This document shows, in pieces, positions 54,710-63,483 of a DNA stretch of 64,000 nucleotides (the first letter of the stretch is position 1; every line of letters begins with the position of its first letter). Below the pieces are notes generated by a model that searched no databases, was not told the DNA's origin, and saw only the letters and a program-made list of their open reading frames with translations. Source of the DNA: JAGWBJ01 sp964291465 (GTDB lineage: Bacteria > Chloroflexota > Dehalococcoidia > Lucifugimonadales > JAGWBF01); assembly GCA_964291465.2 (NCBI GenBank), contig OZ219937.1, forward strand, positions 143,875-207,874, in the 5' to 3' direction. Position numbers and translations under genes: made by a program.

Positions 54710-56095
54710 GTGTCAAGACACGCCGGCACCATCGGCCGGCTCGTTGAGCTGCTCGGCCGGGCCGCCGTCCTCACCGACCCCGCCGAACTGGACCTGCACG
54801 CCTGGGATGCTCTGAGCCACGGCCGCATCCACCCCGCGCACCCCATCGCCCCCGTTCCTCCGCTGTGCGTCTGCACTCCGGCCGGCACCGCCGAGGTCCA
54901 GGGCGTGGTCCGGCTGGCCAACGAGGTCCGGGTGCCGCTGGTGCCCTACGGCGGCGGCTCCGGACTCATGGGCGCGGCCGCCTCCCTCACGCCGGGCATC
55001 GTCGTGGACCTGCGGCGGATGAACGCCGTCCTGGAAATCGACGCGGACTCGCTTGCCGCCCGGGTCCAGGCCGGGGCCGTCTTGGAGAGCGTCGACGCGG
55101 AGTTGCACGACTCGGGCCTCATGCTGGGCCACGACCCCTGGACCCTGCCGGTGGCCACGGTGGGCGGCACCGTCTCCACCGACGGTCTCGGCTATCGGGG
55201 CGGCAAGTACGGCTCCATGGGCAGCCAGGTGCTGGGCCTTGAGGCGGTGCTGCCCCAGGGGGAGGTTTGCCGCACTCCGGCCGTGAACAAGCGCTCCACC
55301 GGACTCGATCTCAAGCACCTGTTCATCGGCGGCGAGGGCTGCTTCGGAGTCCTCACCGAAGTGACGCTCCGGGTCTTCCCGGTCCCCGAGACGCGCTCCC
55401 TTCATGCCCTGCGGTTCGACTCCTTCGGCGCGGGCTTCGAGGCGGTGTGCGACCTGACCCGGGCGGGCTGCCGGCCGATTCTCCTCGACTACGGCGACGA
55501 GACCGAGGATCCGGACGGGACCTCGATCCTGTATCTGGGTTTCGAAGGGAACGCCGATCTCGTGGCCGCGGAAGAGGGCGTGGCGCTGGACGCCTGTCGG
55601 CGCCGGGGCGCCCGCAGACTGGCGGCCGAATGGGCGGAGCGTTTCTGGCGCGAACGCCATTCCGCGGCCCGGCGCTTTGCCGCGAACCGGGGAGAGCGCC
55701 GCAAGAGCGGCCTGGCCGGCGTGCACCAGGACTGGGTCCACGTGGCCCTGCCGGCGGCGCGGGTGCCGACGTTCCGGCGGGAGGCCATCGCCCTGGCCGC
55801 GGCCCGCGGGGTGCGTTTCCGCGACAGCGGGCTGTGGACCGGCCCGTCACTGTTTTCCGTGCGCCTCGCGAAGGAGGGCGGCGACCGGGCGCGGGCCGAG
55901 CTCGGCGACACGGTGACCGCGCTGCTGGGTCGCGTCCACGCCTACGGCGGGTCCGTGGAATATTGCCATGGCGTGGGTGTCAAGCTGGCTCCTTTCATGG
56001 CCCGCGAGCATGGCGAAAGCCTGGAGCTGATGCGCGCGCTCAAGCAGTGTGTGGATCCCAACGGCATCATGAATCCCGGGAAGTTGGGCCTGTGA
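54710..56095 (+). CDS. FAD-linked oxidase (GlcD/alkylglycerone phosphate synthase type)
   Basis: About 461 residues. The FAD-binding PCMH domain has PYGGGSGLMGAAASLTPGIV near residue 80 and ATVGGTVSTDGLGYRGGKYG near 145, then GGEGCFGVLTEVTLRVFP. The C-terminal domain ends in CVDPNGIMNPGKLGL, as in D-lactate and glycolate oxidases. The Gly-rich first domain also resembles alkyl-DHAP synthase. The start is uncertain; the GTG at 54,710 follows the SDR by 36 bases. Substrate not known. Confidence 0.85.
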   Translation: MSRHAGTIGRLVELLGRAAVLTDPAELDLHAWDALSHGRIHPAHPIAPVPPLCVCTPAGTAEVQGVVRLANEVRVPLVPYGGGSGLMGAAASLTPGIVVDLRRMNAVLEIDADSLAARVQAGAVLESVDAELHDSGLMLGHDPWTLPVATVGGTVSTDGLGYRGGKYGSMGSQVLGLEAVLPQGEVCRTPAVNKRSTGLDLKHLFIGGEGCFGVLTEVTLRVFPVPETRSLHALRFDSFGAGFEAVCDLTRAGCRPILLDYGDETEDPDGTSILYLGFEGNADLVAAEEGVALDACRRRGARRLAAEWAERFWRERHSAARRFAANRGERRKSGLAGVHQDWVHVALPAARVPTFRREAIALAAARGVRFRDSGLWTGPSLFSVRLAKEGGDRARAELGDTVTALLGRVHAYGGSVEYCHGVGVKLAPFMAREHGESLELMRALKQCVDPNGIMNPGKLGL

Positions 56096-56130
56096 CGCAA
56101 CCCGACCCTTGGGTGTCCGGCACGCCGGCT

Positions 56131-56159
56131 TTGACAATTTCGCGAAATGTCGATACCCT
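56131..56159 (+). promoter_or_regulatory. promoter with operator-like palindrome
   Basis: TTGACA (56,131-56,136), a 17-base spacer and TACCCT (56,154-56,159). The spacer begins with ATTTCGCGAAAT (56,137-56,148), a perfect 12-bp palindrome well placed to be a repressor site. Confidence 0.55.
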
Positions 56160-56254
56160 CCGGTTCAGGAATGAAACGACAAACCTATCGGATACGGGCG
56201 GACAGCCTGAACGGCGAAGAAGGAACTGCACCCACGGGGGCGGTTCCTTTTTTT
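56160..56254 (+). ncRNA. structured leader with terminator, unclassified
   Basis: The transcript from the promoter begins about 56,166. CCGGTTCAGG (56,160-56,169) can pair with CCTGAACGG (56,206-56,214) with one bulge, enclosing about 36 bases. A terminator hairpin and T7 run follow at 56,222-56,254, directly before the zinc ribbon gene. It matches none of the riboswitch classes I could recall (c-di-GMP-I, guanidine, glutamine, fluoride, preQ1 were considered). It may be an attenuator or a short stand-alone RNA. Confidence 0.4.
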
Positions 56255-56284
56255 GTCGGACACGGAGGGTATCGTGTTGCGTGA
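56171..56284 (+). CDS. possible 37-residue leader peptide
   Basis: An ATG at 56,171 opens a 37-codon frame (starts MKRQTYRIRADSLNGEEG) that reads through the terminator hairpin and ends in TGA at 56,282-56,284, inside the start of the zinc ribbon gene. AGGA directly abuts the ATG, which is poor spacing, so translation is doubtful. If translated, ribosomes would disrupt the hairpin. Confidence 0.25.
   Translation: MKRQTYRIRADSLNGEEGTAPTGAVPFFVGHGGYRVA
56222..56254 (+). terminator. rho-independent terminator before the CT398-like gene
   Basis: GGAACTGC...CCC pairs with GGG.GCGGTTCC, followed by seven T residues at 56,248-56,254. It ends about 20 bases before the GTG start of the following gene. 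Confidence 0.7.
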
Positions 56285-57008
56285 GCAGTTGGAAACACTC
56301 GCGGTTCTTCAAGGCATCGATCTCGAAGTGAAGGAGCACAAGGACGCGCAGACCGAACGGCGCCAGGAAATCGACAGGCGTGAGCGCGATATCGCCAGAC
56401 TGGCGGCCGAGGTCAAGACGTTGAGGGAGACGTGGGGGGAGCGGGACCGCGTGCGCCGCGACAAGGAACAGGTCATCCACGACGCCAACCGGAAGGCTAC
56501 CGACAAGCGCATGCGCATGAGCCACGTGAAGAACCTCAAGGAACTCCAGGCGCTCCAGCGGGAGATCGGCGTCATCAAGGAGTCCAACGCCATCCTGGAA
56601 GAGGAACTGCTCGAAGTGATGTCCGACCAGGAGGAGCACGAGGGAATACTCAAGCAGAAGGAAGAGGAGCTGAGCGCTCTCCAGGACAACTGGAACGAGA
56701 GAAAGGCTCCCTTGGAGCAGGAGATCGCGGCCCTGGAGCAAAAGATCGACCAGACCCGCGACCTGCGCGCGGCCACCGCGTCCCGTCTGAACGACGATCT
56801 GGTGGGCCGCTACGAGCTGCTGTTCAACCGCCGCGGCGGTACGGCGGTGGTGGTGGTGTCGTCAGCCATCTGCCAGGCCTGCTACATGAACATCCCGCCG
56901 CAGCTTTGGAATGACGTGCTGCGCAACGAGCGCGTGAACCTCTGTCCGAGTTGCCAGCGCATTCTTTTCTACAACCCGCCGGCGCCGGAACACGGCGGGC
57001 AGCCGTAA
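56274..57008 (+). CDS. CT398-like coiled-coil C4 zinc ribbon protein
   Basis: About 244 residues: a long coiled-coil hairpin to about residue 175, then a zinc ribbon with ICQACYMNIPPQ and CPSCQRILFY. This family (CT398/YscO-like fold, DUF164) is widespread; in chlamydia it binds secretion and sigma-54 partners, and its general role is not known. The GTG at 56,274 is preferred because GGAGG lies five bases before it; the frame can open earlier at a TTG inside the terminator's T run. It precedes rnpB by 62 bases, an order frequent in deltaproteobacteria. Confidence 0.85.
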   Translation: MLREQLETLAVLQGIDLEVKEHKDAQTERRQEIDRRERDIARLAAEVKTLRETWGERDRVRRDKEQVIHDANRKATDKRMRMSHVKNLKELQALQREIGVIKESNAILEEELLEVMSDQEEHEGILKQKEEELSALQDNWNERKAPLEQEIAALEQKIDQTRDLRAATASRLNDDLVGRYELLFNRRGGTAVVVVSSAICQACYMNIPPQLWNDVLRNERVNLCPSCQRILFYNPPAPEHGGQP

Positions 57009-57070
57009 CCTTGCACGAACCAGCTTCCCCGGGGTTGCATCCGCGCCGTGCAGACGGGAAACTGCGGCTT

Positions 57071-57453
57071 GGACCAGCGGACCAGACGGTCGCCTCCGCG
57101 GCTTTCGTGGAGGAGGAAAGTCCGGACTCCACAGGACAGGGTGGCCGTTAACGGCGGCCTCGAGCGATCGGGGGAAAGTGCCACAGAAAACACACCGCCC
57201 GGCGGGTTCCGGCTTAACGCCGGTCCTCCGGGTAAGGTTGAAAAGGCGAGGTAAGAGCTCACCGGTCCGCCAGTGATGGCGGATGCTTGGTAAACCCCAC
57301 CCGGAGCAAGACCAAATAGGAGGGTTGGGTCGTCCGCCTGAAGCCCTCGGGTAAGGTCGCTGGACCCCGCGAGCAATCGCGGGGCTAGATGAATGACCGT
57401 CCCGCTTCTCGTTGGGAAGCGCGACAGAATCCGGCTTACCGGTCCGCTGGTCC
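57071..57453 (+). ncRNA. rnpB: RNase P RNA, bacterial type A
   Basis: The RNA component that matures tRNA 5' ends. P1 is a perfect 10-bp helix: GGACCAGCGG (57,071-57,080) with CCGCTGGTCC (57,444-57,453). The universal GAGGAAAGTCCGGACTCC (near 57,111-57,128), CGAGGTAAGAGCTCACCGG, GTAAACCCCACCCGGAGCAA and GACCAAATA elements occur in order, with GGCTAGATGAATGACCGTC near the end and ACAGAATCCGGCTTACCGG in the 3' tail. It follows the CT398-like gene and is read in the same direction. Confidence 0.95.
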
Positions 57454-57707
57454 CCCTCCCGCCGCTACGCCGACCGCCACGCACGGCCACACCGTTCCAC
57501 CCCTTCCCGCGGCGGCGTCCGACCTGCCTGTTCCGTGAGGCTCCCGAGATTTTTTCGCCCGCCGACGTGCGAGAATGAGTTCTCAAACCCACATCTTGTG
57601 GCAGGCCTGCCCCGTTCGGCGCTCTGATACCCAGATATAGAAAGACCCTGTGCTTTTCCGGGTCCGTGCGGTTCTTCGTCAAACACCGAAAATGTGACGT
57701 TTTCGTG

Positions 57708-57737
57708 TTGACGACGGCTTGGTGCGACGGTATAGTC
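57708..57737 (+). promoter_or_regulatory. mraZ promoter
   Basis: TTGACG at 57,708-57,713, an 18-base spacer, TATAGT at 57,732-57,737. The MraZ-type repeats lie just downstream. Confidence 0.6.
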
Positions 57738-57745
57738 CCGTCAGG

Positions 57746-57778
57746 TGGGATAAAGTGGGATAAAATCCCACGGTGGAT
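57746..57778 (+). promoter_or_regulatory. MraZ operator repeats
   Basis: GTGGGATAAA occurs at 57,746 and again at 57,756, ten bases apart, and GTGGA at 57,774. MraZ binds direct GTGG-type repeats with about 10-base spacing before its own gene and represses the dcw operon. An inverted TCCCAC lies between the second and third. Confidence 0.65.
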
Positions 57779-57780
57779 CC

Positions 57781-58272
57781 ATGTTTCGCGGACGTTACGA
57801 GCATACGGTCGATACCAAGGGTCGCCTGAGCATTCCGGCCAAGTATCGCGAAGTCCTCCTCGGCAAGGGAGATGACCGCCTTATTATCACAAACTTTGTG
57901 GTCAGCTCCAAGCGCTGTCTTGACGTCTACCCGCTCGACGAATGGGCGGCGCTGGAGGAGGCGGTGCGTCAGCGCCCCAAGTTCGACCCCAACATGGTGC
58001 GGTTCCAGACCTACTACCTGGGTGGGGCCATGGACTGTGAGGTGGACACGCACGGACGCATTCTCATCCCACCCGCGCTGCGCAAGTACGCGGACCTCAA
58101 GCGCAACGTCATGGTCGTGTCCGCGGGCGAGAAGTTTCGCATCTGGGACAAGGACGCCTGGGATCAGGTGTTCACGGAGGCTGAAGAGCAACTCATGGAG
58201 GATCCGGGCGCTTTCCTCGGACTTGGGCCTGTGAGTCGCGAGGCGGTACCGGAAGAAAGGAGCGATCCATGA
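57781..58272 (+). CDS. mraZ: transcriptional regulator MraZ
   Basis: A 163-residue protein with two AbrB-like swapped-hairpin domains: MFRGRYEHTVDTKGRLSIPAKYRE at the start and GAMDCEVDTHGRILIPPALRKYA near residue 80. It binds repeats upstream of its own gene and controls the dcw cluster. An ATG at 57,781 has GGTGGA upstream. The C-terminal tail of about 20 residues is extra. The stop overlaps the STAS gene by four bases. Confidence 0.96.
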   Translation: MFRGRYEHTVDTKGRLSIPAKYREVLLGKGDDRLIITNFVVSSKRCLDVYPLDEWAALEEAVRQRPKFDPNMVRFQTYYLGGAMDCEVDTHGRILIPPALRKYADLKRNVMVVSAGEKFRIWDKDAWDQVFTEAEEQLMEDPGAFLGLGPVSREAVPEERSDP

Positions 58273-58637
58273 TCGGACTCGACCGAAAGGCCATTCAGGA
58301 CATCGCCGTCATCGACGTCAACGGCGATATCGACCTCCGGGAGATGGTGCGGATCAAGGATATGATCGGCGGCCTGATCGAGAAGGAACGGCACAAGGTG
58401 GTGCTGAACCTCAAGGCCGTGGACCACATCAACTACCTGAGCATCGGAGTCCTGCTGGATCGCCTCAAGCTGCTGCGCGAGATGAACGGCGACCTGAAGC
58501 TCTCCGGCATGAGCCCCTACCTGAAGGACATCTTCCGCGTGGTGGGCATGGACGGGGTGTTCGAATACTACGCTTCGCTCGACGAGGCCATCGAAAGCTT
58601 CGACGACGATTGGGAGGGGGCGGCCACCTGTCATTGA
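58269..58637 (+). CDS. STAS-domain anti-sigma factor antagonist-like protein
   Basis: A 122-residue STAS protein. It has IAVIDVNGDIDLREMVRIKD and a central DHINYLSIGVLLDRLKLLRE, where the Ser in the LSIG position matches the phosphorylated Ser of SpoIIAA-type antagonists (which read DSSGL). Such proteins release a sigma factor or regulate a partner through phosphorylation. It overlaps mraZ by four bases and precedes rsmH by 12, so it is co-expressed with the cell-division genes. No kinase or sigma factor gene is next to it. Confidence 0.9.
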   Translation: MIGLDRKAIQDIAVIDVNGDIDLREMVRIKDMIGGLIEKERHKVVLNLKAVDHINYLSIGVLLDRLKLLREMNGDLKLSGMSPYLKDIFRVVGMDGVFEYYASLDEAIESFDDDWEGAATCH

Positions 58638-58649
58638 CCGGCTGCCGCC

Positions 58650-59597
58650 ATGAGCTACGCGCACGAGCCCGTAATGCTTCATGAGGTGCTGGAGATACTC
58701 GCGCCGGCGCCGGCGCGGCGGTACCTGGACGCCACCGTGGGAGGCGGCGGACACGCGCGCGCGATCCTGCGCCGGTCGTCCCCGGACGGCGAGATGGTCG
58801 GGCTCGACTGGGACGACGCCGCCATCGACGCCGCGGGCCGCGCCCTGGCCGGCTACGGCGGGCGCGTGACCCTGCGCCGGGCCGGATTCACCGAGGCGCG
58901 AGCGGTGCTGGGGGAGTTGGGCTGGACGGGCGTGGACGGCATGCTGCTGGACCTGGGGCTGTCCTCGCATCACCTCGACGTTCCCGACCGGGGCTTCGGC
59001 TTTGCCAGCGATGCGCGGCTCGACATGCGCATGGACCGGCGCCGTTCGCCGGACGCGCACGAACTGGTGAACACCCTGTCCGTGGGTGAGCTGGAGAAAC
59101 TGATCCGAAAATTCGGCGAAGAACCGGGTGCACGCCGGATCGCGCGGGAGATTGACGCCGAAAGGCGCAAGGGGACCATCGAGACCACCCGGCAACTGGC
59201 GGAGACCGTGGCCCGGGCCGCGGGCGGCGGCCGGCGCCGCGGGACACGCATGTTCGTGACACATCCGGCCACCCGGACGTTCCAGGCGCTGCGCATCGCC
59301 GTGAACCAGGAGCTGGAGAACCTGGAGACGTTTCTCGATTCGGCGTACGAGATGCTGCGCGCCGGCGGCCGCCTCGTCATCATCTCGTTTCATTCCCTGG
59401 AGGACCGGCTGGTCAAGCGCGCTTTCCACAAATGGGGTCTGGATTGCGTGTGTCCGCCGCGCCTCCCCGGGTGTGCCTGCGGCTGGAACCGCAAGGCCAC
59501 CGCCTTGACGCGCAAGCCGCGCGTACCCGGCGAAGCGGAGGTGCGGGCCAACCCCCGGGCGCGCTCGGCCCGGCTCCGGGCGGTCGAGAGGGTGTAG
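58650..59597 (+). CDS. rsmH: 16S rRNA (cytosine(1402)-N(4))-methyltransferase
   Basis: A 315-residue SAM-dependent methyltransferase (formerly MraW). It begins YAHEPVMLHEVLEILAP, then YLDATVGGGGHARAIL (SAM motif), LLDLGLSSHHLDVPDRGFGF, and the late HPATRTFQALRIAVNQELENL and ISFHSLEDRLVKRAF. It methylates a P-site cytosine of 16S rRNA. Length is as usual. It lies in the standard dcw position after mraZ and before ftsL, with the STAS gene inserted between. Confidence 0.96.
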   Translation: MSYAHEPVMLHEVLEILAPAPARRYLDATVGGGGHARAILRRSSPDGEMVGLDWDDAAIDAAGRALAGYGGRVTLRRAGFTEARAVLGELGWTGVDGMLLDLGLSSHHLDVPDRGFGFASDARLDMRMDRRRSPDAHELVNTLSVGELEKLIRKFGEEPGARRIAREIDAERRKGTIETTRQLAETVARAAGGGRRRGTRMFVTHPATRTFQALRIAVNQELENLETFLDSAYEMLRAGGRLVIISFHSLEDRLVKRAFHKWGLDCVCPPRLPGCACGWNRKATALTRKPRVPGEAEVRANPRARSARLRAVERV

Positions 59598-59646
59598 CGG
59601 CACAAGGGAACGCCCGCTTCGGCGCGGACCTCGAGGAGGTGCAAAG

Positions 59647-59991
59647 TTGAATACCGGGCAGGAACCGACCAGGGGAAACGGCGTTCTCGACAAGCAGGAG
59701 GTGGCCGATGCCCGGGCCGCGGCGCGGCGCAGCGACGCGTTGCTGCCCATCCTGTTGAGTTGTCTGCTGGTGGCCTTGGCGTTGCTGCTGGTGTGGCAGC
59801 GGCTGCGCGTCGTGCAACTGGGGTACGTGCTCTCCACCGCCGCCAAGCTGGAGCGCCGCCTCGAGCAAACGAATCGTGAATTGAAACTGGAGTTGGGATC
59901 GCTGACCGCTCCGGATCGTTTGGAGACCATGGCGCGCAAGCGTCTCGGACTCAAGGACCCGGAGCGTAAGCAGATCGTCGTGGTGCCATGA
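59647..59991 (+). CDS. ftsL: cell division protein FtsL-like
   Basis: A 114-residue single-pass membrane protein: a charged N-terminus of about 35 residues, one membrane segment (about 35-55) and a periplasmic coiled coil (VLSTAAKLERRLEQTNRELK). The C-terminal APDRLETMARKRLGLKDPER is typical of FtsL. The TTG start at 59,647 lies 49 bases after rsmH. FtsL is poorly conserved, and position before ftsI is the main support. The stop overlaps the ftsI ATG by four bases. Confidence 0.85.
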   Translation: MNTGQEPTRGNGVLDKQEVADARAAARRSDALLPILLSCLLVALALLLVWQRLRVVQLGYVLSTAAKLERRLEQTNRELKLELGSLTAPDRLETMARKRLGLKDPERKQIVVVP

Positions 59992-61923
59992 GCAAGGACA
60001 AGCCACAGGATCCAGCCGCGAGAATGCGGTTTCGGTTGCGGATAGCCGGAGGCCTGCTCCTGGCGTTGTTGCTGACGGTGGCGCTTCGCGCCATACAGCT
60101 CCAGGCCTTCGACGGGGAGCGGCTCGCGCGCATGGGCGAGAAGCAGCACCTCCAGGAGTGGATCGTCCAGCCCGAGCGCGGCACCATCTTCGGCCGCGAC
60201 GGCGACGCGCTGGCCATCAGTATCGAGGCCCAGTCGGTGTACGTACGCCCGCGGCGCTTGAAGGTCACCGGCAAGGTCGTGGCCGACGTGGCGCGCGCGC
60301 TGGACATGAAGCCCAAGGACGTGCGCCGCAGGATGACCGCCGGCGAGCCTTTCGTATGGCTCAAGCGGCAGGTGACGCCGCGCGAGGCGCAGCGGGTCCG
60401 GCGCCTCAAGATCGAAGGAATCGGATTCTACCATGAGCCCAGGCGGTACTACCCGCAAGGGCGCCTTGCCGGACAGGCGCTGGGGGTCGTGGGCAGGGAC
60501 GCCCAGGGCCTGGAAGGGGTCGAGCGCAGCTACGACCGCTACATACGCGGAGAGACGAGTTCGTGGGTCGTGGAACGCGACGCGCTGGGCCGCCGCATGC
60601 TGGTGGCGGGTCTGGACGAGTTGAAGCTCCAGCCCGGACCCGATGTGCACCTGACGCTGGATACCGCGCTCCAGCATCTGGCGGAAAAGCACCTGGAAGC
60701 GACCGTCAGGCGCTACCGCGCCAAGGGCGGCACCGTGGTGATGGTCGACCCGTACACCGGAGCGATCATGGCACTGGCCAGCTACCCGTTTTTCGATCCC
60801 AACCAGTTTCTGACCCAGGATCGGAGCCGCTGGCGCATCCGCGCGCTCACCGACACCTACGAGCCGGGCTCCGTGTTCAAGGCCGTGCTGGCGGCGGCCG
60901 CCCTGGAGGACGGTGCCGTGGAGCAGGAGGATCTGATCTTCTGCGAGTACGGCCGGTACTTCTATGGCGGCCGTACCATCCATGACTTCAAGGAATACGG
61001 CTGGCTGTCGTTCGCCAGGGTGCTTCAGCTCTCCAGCAACATCGGCGTCACCAAGGTGGCGGAGAAGCTCGGCAAGGAGCGCTACTACCGCTACATTCGC
61101 AGCTTCGGCTTCGGACAGAAGACCGGCATCGACCTTCCGGGGAGGTGAAAGGGAAGTGCGTCCTCACCACGAGTGGTACAACATCGACCTGGCCGCCGTC
61201 TCCTTCGGGCAGTCCATCGCGGTGACGCCCCTGCAGATGGTGATGGCCATGTCCGCCATCGCCAACGGCGGCTGGCTCATGCGTCCCTACCTGGTGGACC
61301 GGGTGATGGGCGAGGACGGCCGGGTGCTGTTGCACAACAGGCCCGAGATGCTGCGCCGCGTGGTCTCCCGTGACACCGCCCGCGCGGTGGTGGACATCCT
61401 GAAGGGCGTCGTGGCCGCGGGCGGCACCGGCACCCGGGCCGCCGTGGCCGGATTCGAAACGGCCGGCAAGACCGGCACCTCCCAGAAAGCCGATCTCGTC
61501 AAGGGAGGCTACTCCAAGACCAAGCGGGTGGCCTCGTTCGTCGGCTTCGTGCCCGCCGACGAGCCTCGCTTCGTGCTGTTGACGTTGGTGGACGAGCCGA
61601 CGAAGGAGGTCTACGGCGGCCTGGTGGCGGCGCCGCTCTTCCAGCGCATCGCCGGTCCCGCCTTGCACGCGCTCGGGGAGAAACCCGATCGCCGCCTGCT
61701 GGAGGTGACGCCGTCCGCGGGAAGAGTCGGCGTCGTCCGCGTGTCGCGCGGACGGACCCGGGGCGGGAAGGGAAACGGTTCCGGCGGGAAGCCGAACCTC
61801 ATCGGCATGAGCATGCGCCAAGCCGTCGACGAGGCCAGAAAGCTCCGGCTCTCGGTGGTGCTCCAGGGGCACGGTTACGTCGCGGCACAAGGATGGAGCG
61901 GGGCGGCCGGCGCCTCTTCCTGA
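59988..61923 (+). CDS. ftsI: peptidoglycan transpeptidase FtsI, frameshifted
   Basis: The septal penicillin-binding protein (PBP3 type). One membrane segment (residues 14-35) precedes the dimerisation domain and EPGSVFKAV with the catalytic Ser; SSN is in LQLSSNIGVTKVAEKLG. The frame ends early at TGA near 61,148 (PGR) and resumes in another frame with VRPHHEW and SFGQSIAVTPLQM, then the KTGT motif in GKTGTSQKADLV. Adding one G at 61,139-61,142 and one near 61,156 gives PGEVKGKVRPHHEW and a chain of about 645 residues. A PASTA-like C-terminal domain (PNLIGMSMRQAVDEA) is present. Confidence 0.9.
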
Positions 61924-61942
61924 CACTCAAGGAATGACGCCG

Positions 61943-63467
61943 ATGCTGCTGCGGGAGCTGCTGCATACCCCGGATGTCCGGGAAGAATGGGGCCCCGTGG
62001 ACCGCCCAGTCCAGGGGCTCGCGTGCGATTCACGCCGGGTTCGCGCCGGTTCCGTCTTCTTTGCCCTGTCGGGGCAGCGCGCCGACGGCCATGACTTCGT
62101 CGGCGACGCGGTCGGTCGAGGGGGCGGCGGCGGTGGTGGTGGAGCGGCCGGTGACGGTGCCGTCCGGGACCGCCTGCGTGAGGGTTTCCAACGCGCGCCG
62201 CGCCATGGCTCACGCGGCGGCGGTGTTCTTCGGCCGTCCGAGCCGCTCGCTTGTCTTGGTGGGCGTCACCGGAACCAACGGCAAGACCACGGTCACCTAC
62301 CTGCTGGAAGCGATTTTCGGGGCGGCGGGCCGCACCTGCGGCGTCATCGGCACCATCAGCCGGCGCTACGGCGAACGGGAGCAGCCCGCGCCCCTCACCA
62401 CGCCCGAGTCCCTTGAGATCGAGGAGCTGCTGGCGGAGATGGCCGGCGCCGGGGTGGGCTTTGTTGCCATGGAGGTCTCCTCCCACGCCCTGGACTTCGA
62501 CCGGGCCCACGGGCTGGATTTCGACGGGGCGGTGTTCACCAACCTGTCGCGCGACCACCTGGACCATCACGGAGACATGGATTCGTATTTCCGCAGCAAG
62601 GCGCGGTTGTTCACGGAGTGCCTGCCCGCCAGCGTCAAGGACCGGCCCTTCGCGGTCATCAACGCGGACGACCCTCGCGGGGCGGAACTGGCGCGGCTGA
62701 CCCGGGATGCCGGGCTGGCGGCCCTCACCTACGGCCGCTCGCCCCGTTGGGAGGTGCACCCGATACGTCTGGACAGTGACGTGGACGGCTTGCGGGGAAC
62801 CCTGGCATGCGGCGAGCAGGAGGTCGAGTTCGCATCGCCGCTCATGGGCGAGATCAACCTGGAGAACATCCTGGCGGCCGCCGGGACGGCGTGGGCGTTG
62901 GGGGCGGGGCCGGAAGCCATCGGTGCCGGGCTCGCCCGGCTTGAACGCGTGCCGGGGCGGTTGGAGCGCGTGCCCAACGGGCTGGGGGTCACCCTCGTGG
63001 TGGACTACGCGCACACGCCGGACGCCTTGGGCAAGGTCATCCACGCCTTGCGGCCGTTGACCCCGGGACGGCTGATCACCGTGTTCGGCTGCGGCGGCGA
63101 TCGGGATCCCGGCAAGCGTCCGCTCATGGGGGAAGTTGCCGCCGGCGCGAGCGATGCCGTGGTGGTTACCTCCGACAACCCGCGCGGCGAGGAGCCCCTG
63201 GCGATCATCCGCGGCATCGAGGACGGCGTGCGTCGCGGCGGCATGCGCCGCATCGGCCGCGGGCGCGGACGGCGCGGCTACCGGGTGGAACCGGACCGGC
63301 GCGCCGCGATTCGGCTGGGCTTGTCGCTGGCGGACCCCGGCGACGTGCTGCTGGTGGCCGGCCAGGGGCACGAGGACTACCAGATCCTCGGTGAGCGCAG
63401 GATACACTTCGACGACAGGGAAGTGCTGCGGGAGGAAGCCGCCGGTGTCCGGGCGGCCGAGGGATGA
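61943..63467 (+). CDS. murE: UDP-N-acetylmuramoyl-tripeptide synthetase MurE, frameshifted
   Basis: The enzyme that adds the third residue of the peptidoglycan stem. N-terminal part LACDSRRVRAGSVFFALSGQRADG, then a break near 62,108-62,120, after which AAAVVVERPV restores the fold. The ATP loop GVTGTNGKTTVTYL is near residue 108, with MEVSSHALDFDR, FTNLSRDHLDHHGDM and TSDNPRGEEP; the DNPR motif indicates meso-diaminopimelate as the added amino acid. The repair needs two missing bases or one extra one. The ATG at 61,943 has AAGGA upstream at good spacing. Composite of about 508 residues. Confidence 0.9.
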
Positions 63468-63483
63468 CGGTGCGCGAAGGATC

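Larger units (their letters stand above)
57454..57780. other. intergenic region between rnpB and mraZ
   Basis: No gene is seen. T6 runs at 57,550-57,555 could belong to an rnpB terminator, but the upstream stem is weak. The mraZ promoter and operators occupy the right end. Confidence 0.5.

Noticed and set aside
56253..56273. TTG start of the CT398-like gene
   Set aside because: It falls in the T run of a terminator; GTG 56,274 has a GGAGG at good spacing.
57048..57627. Short open frames inside and after rnpB
   Set aside because: RNase P RNA structure explains this stretch, including a perfect P1 helix.
58164..60983. 939-codon minus-strand open frame under the dcw genes
   Set aside because: The plus strand encodes rsmH, ftsL and ftsI with clear motifs; the antisense frame is His/Pro/Arg-rich and has none.
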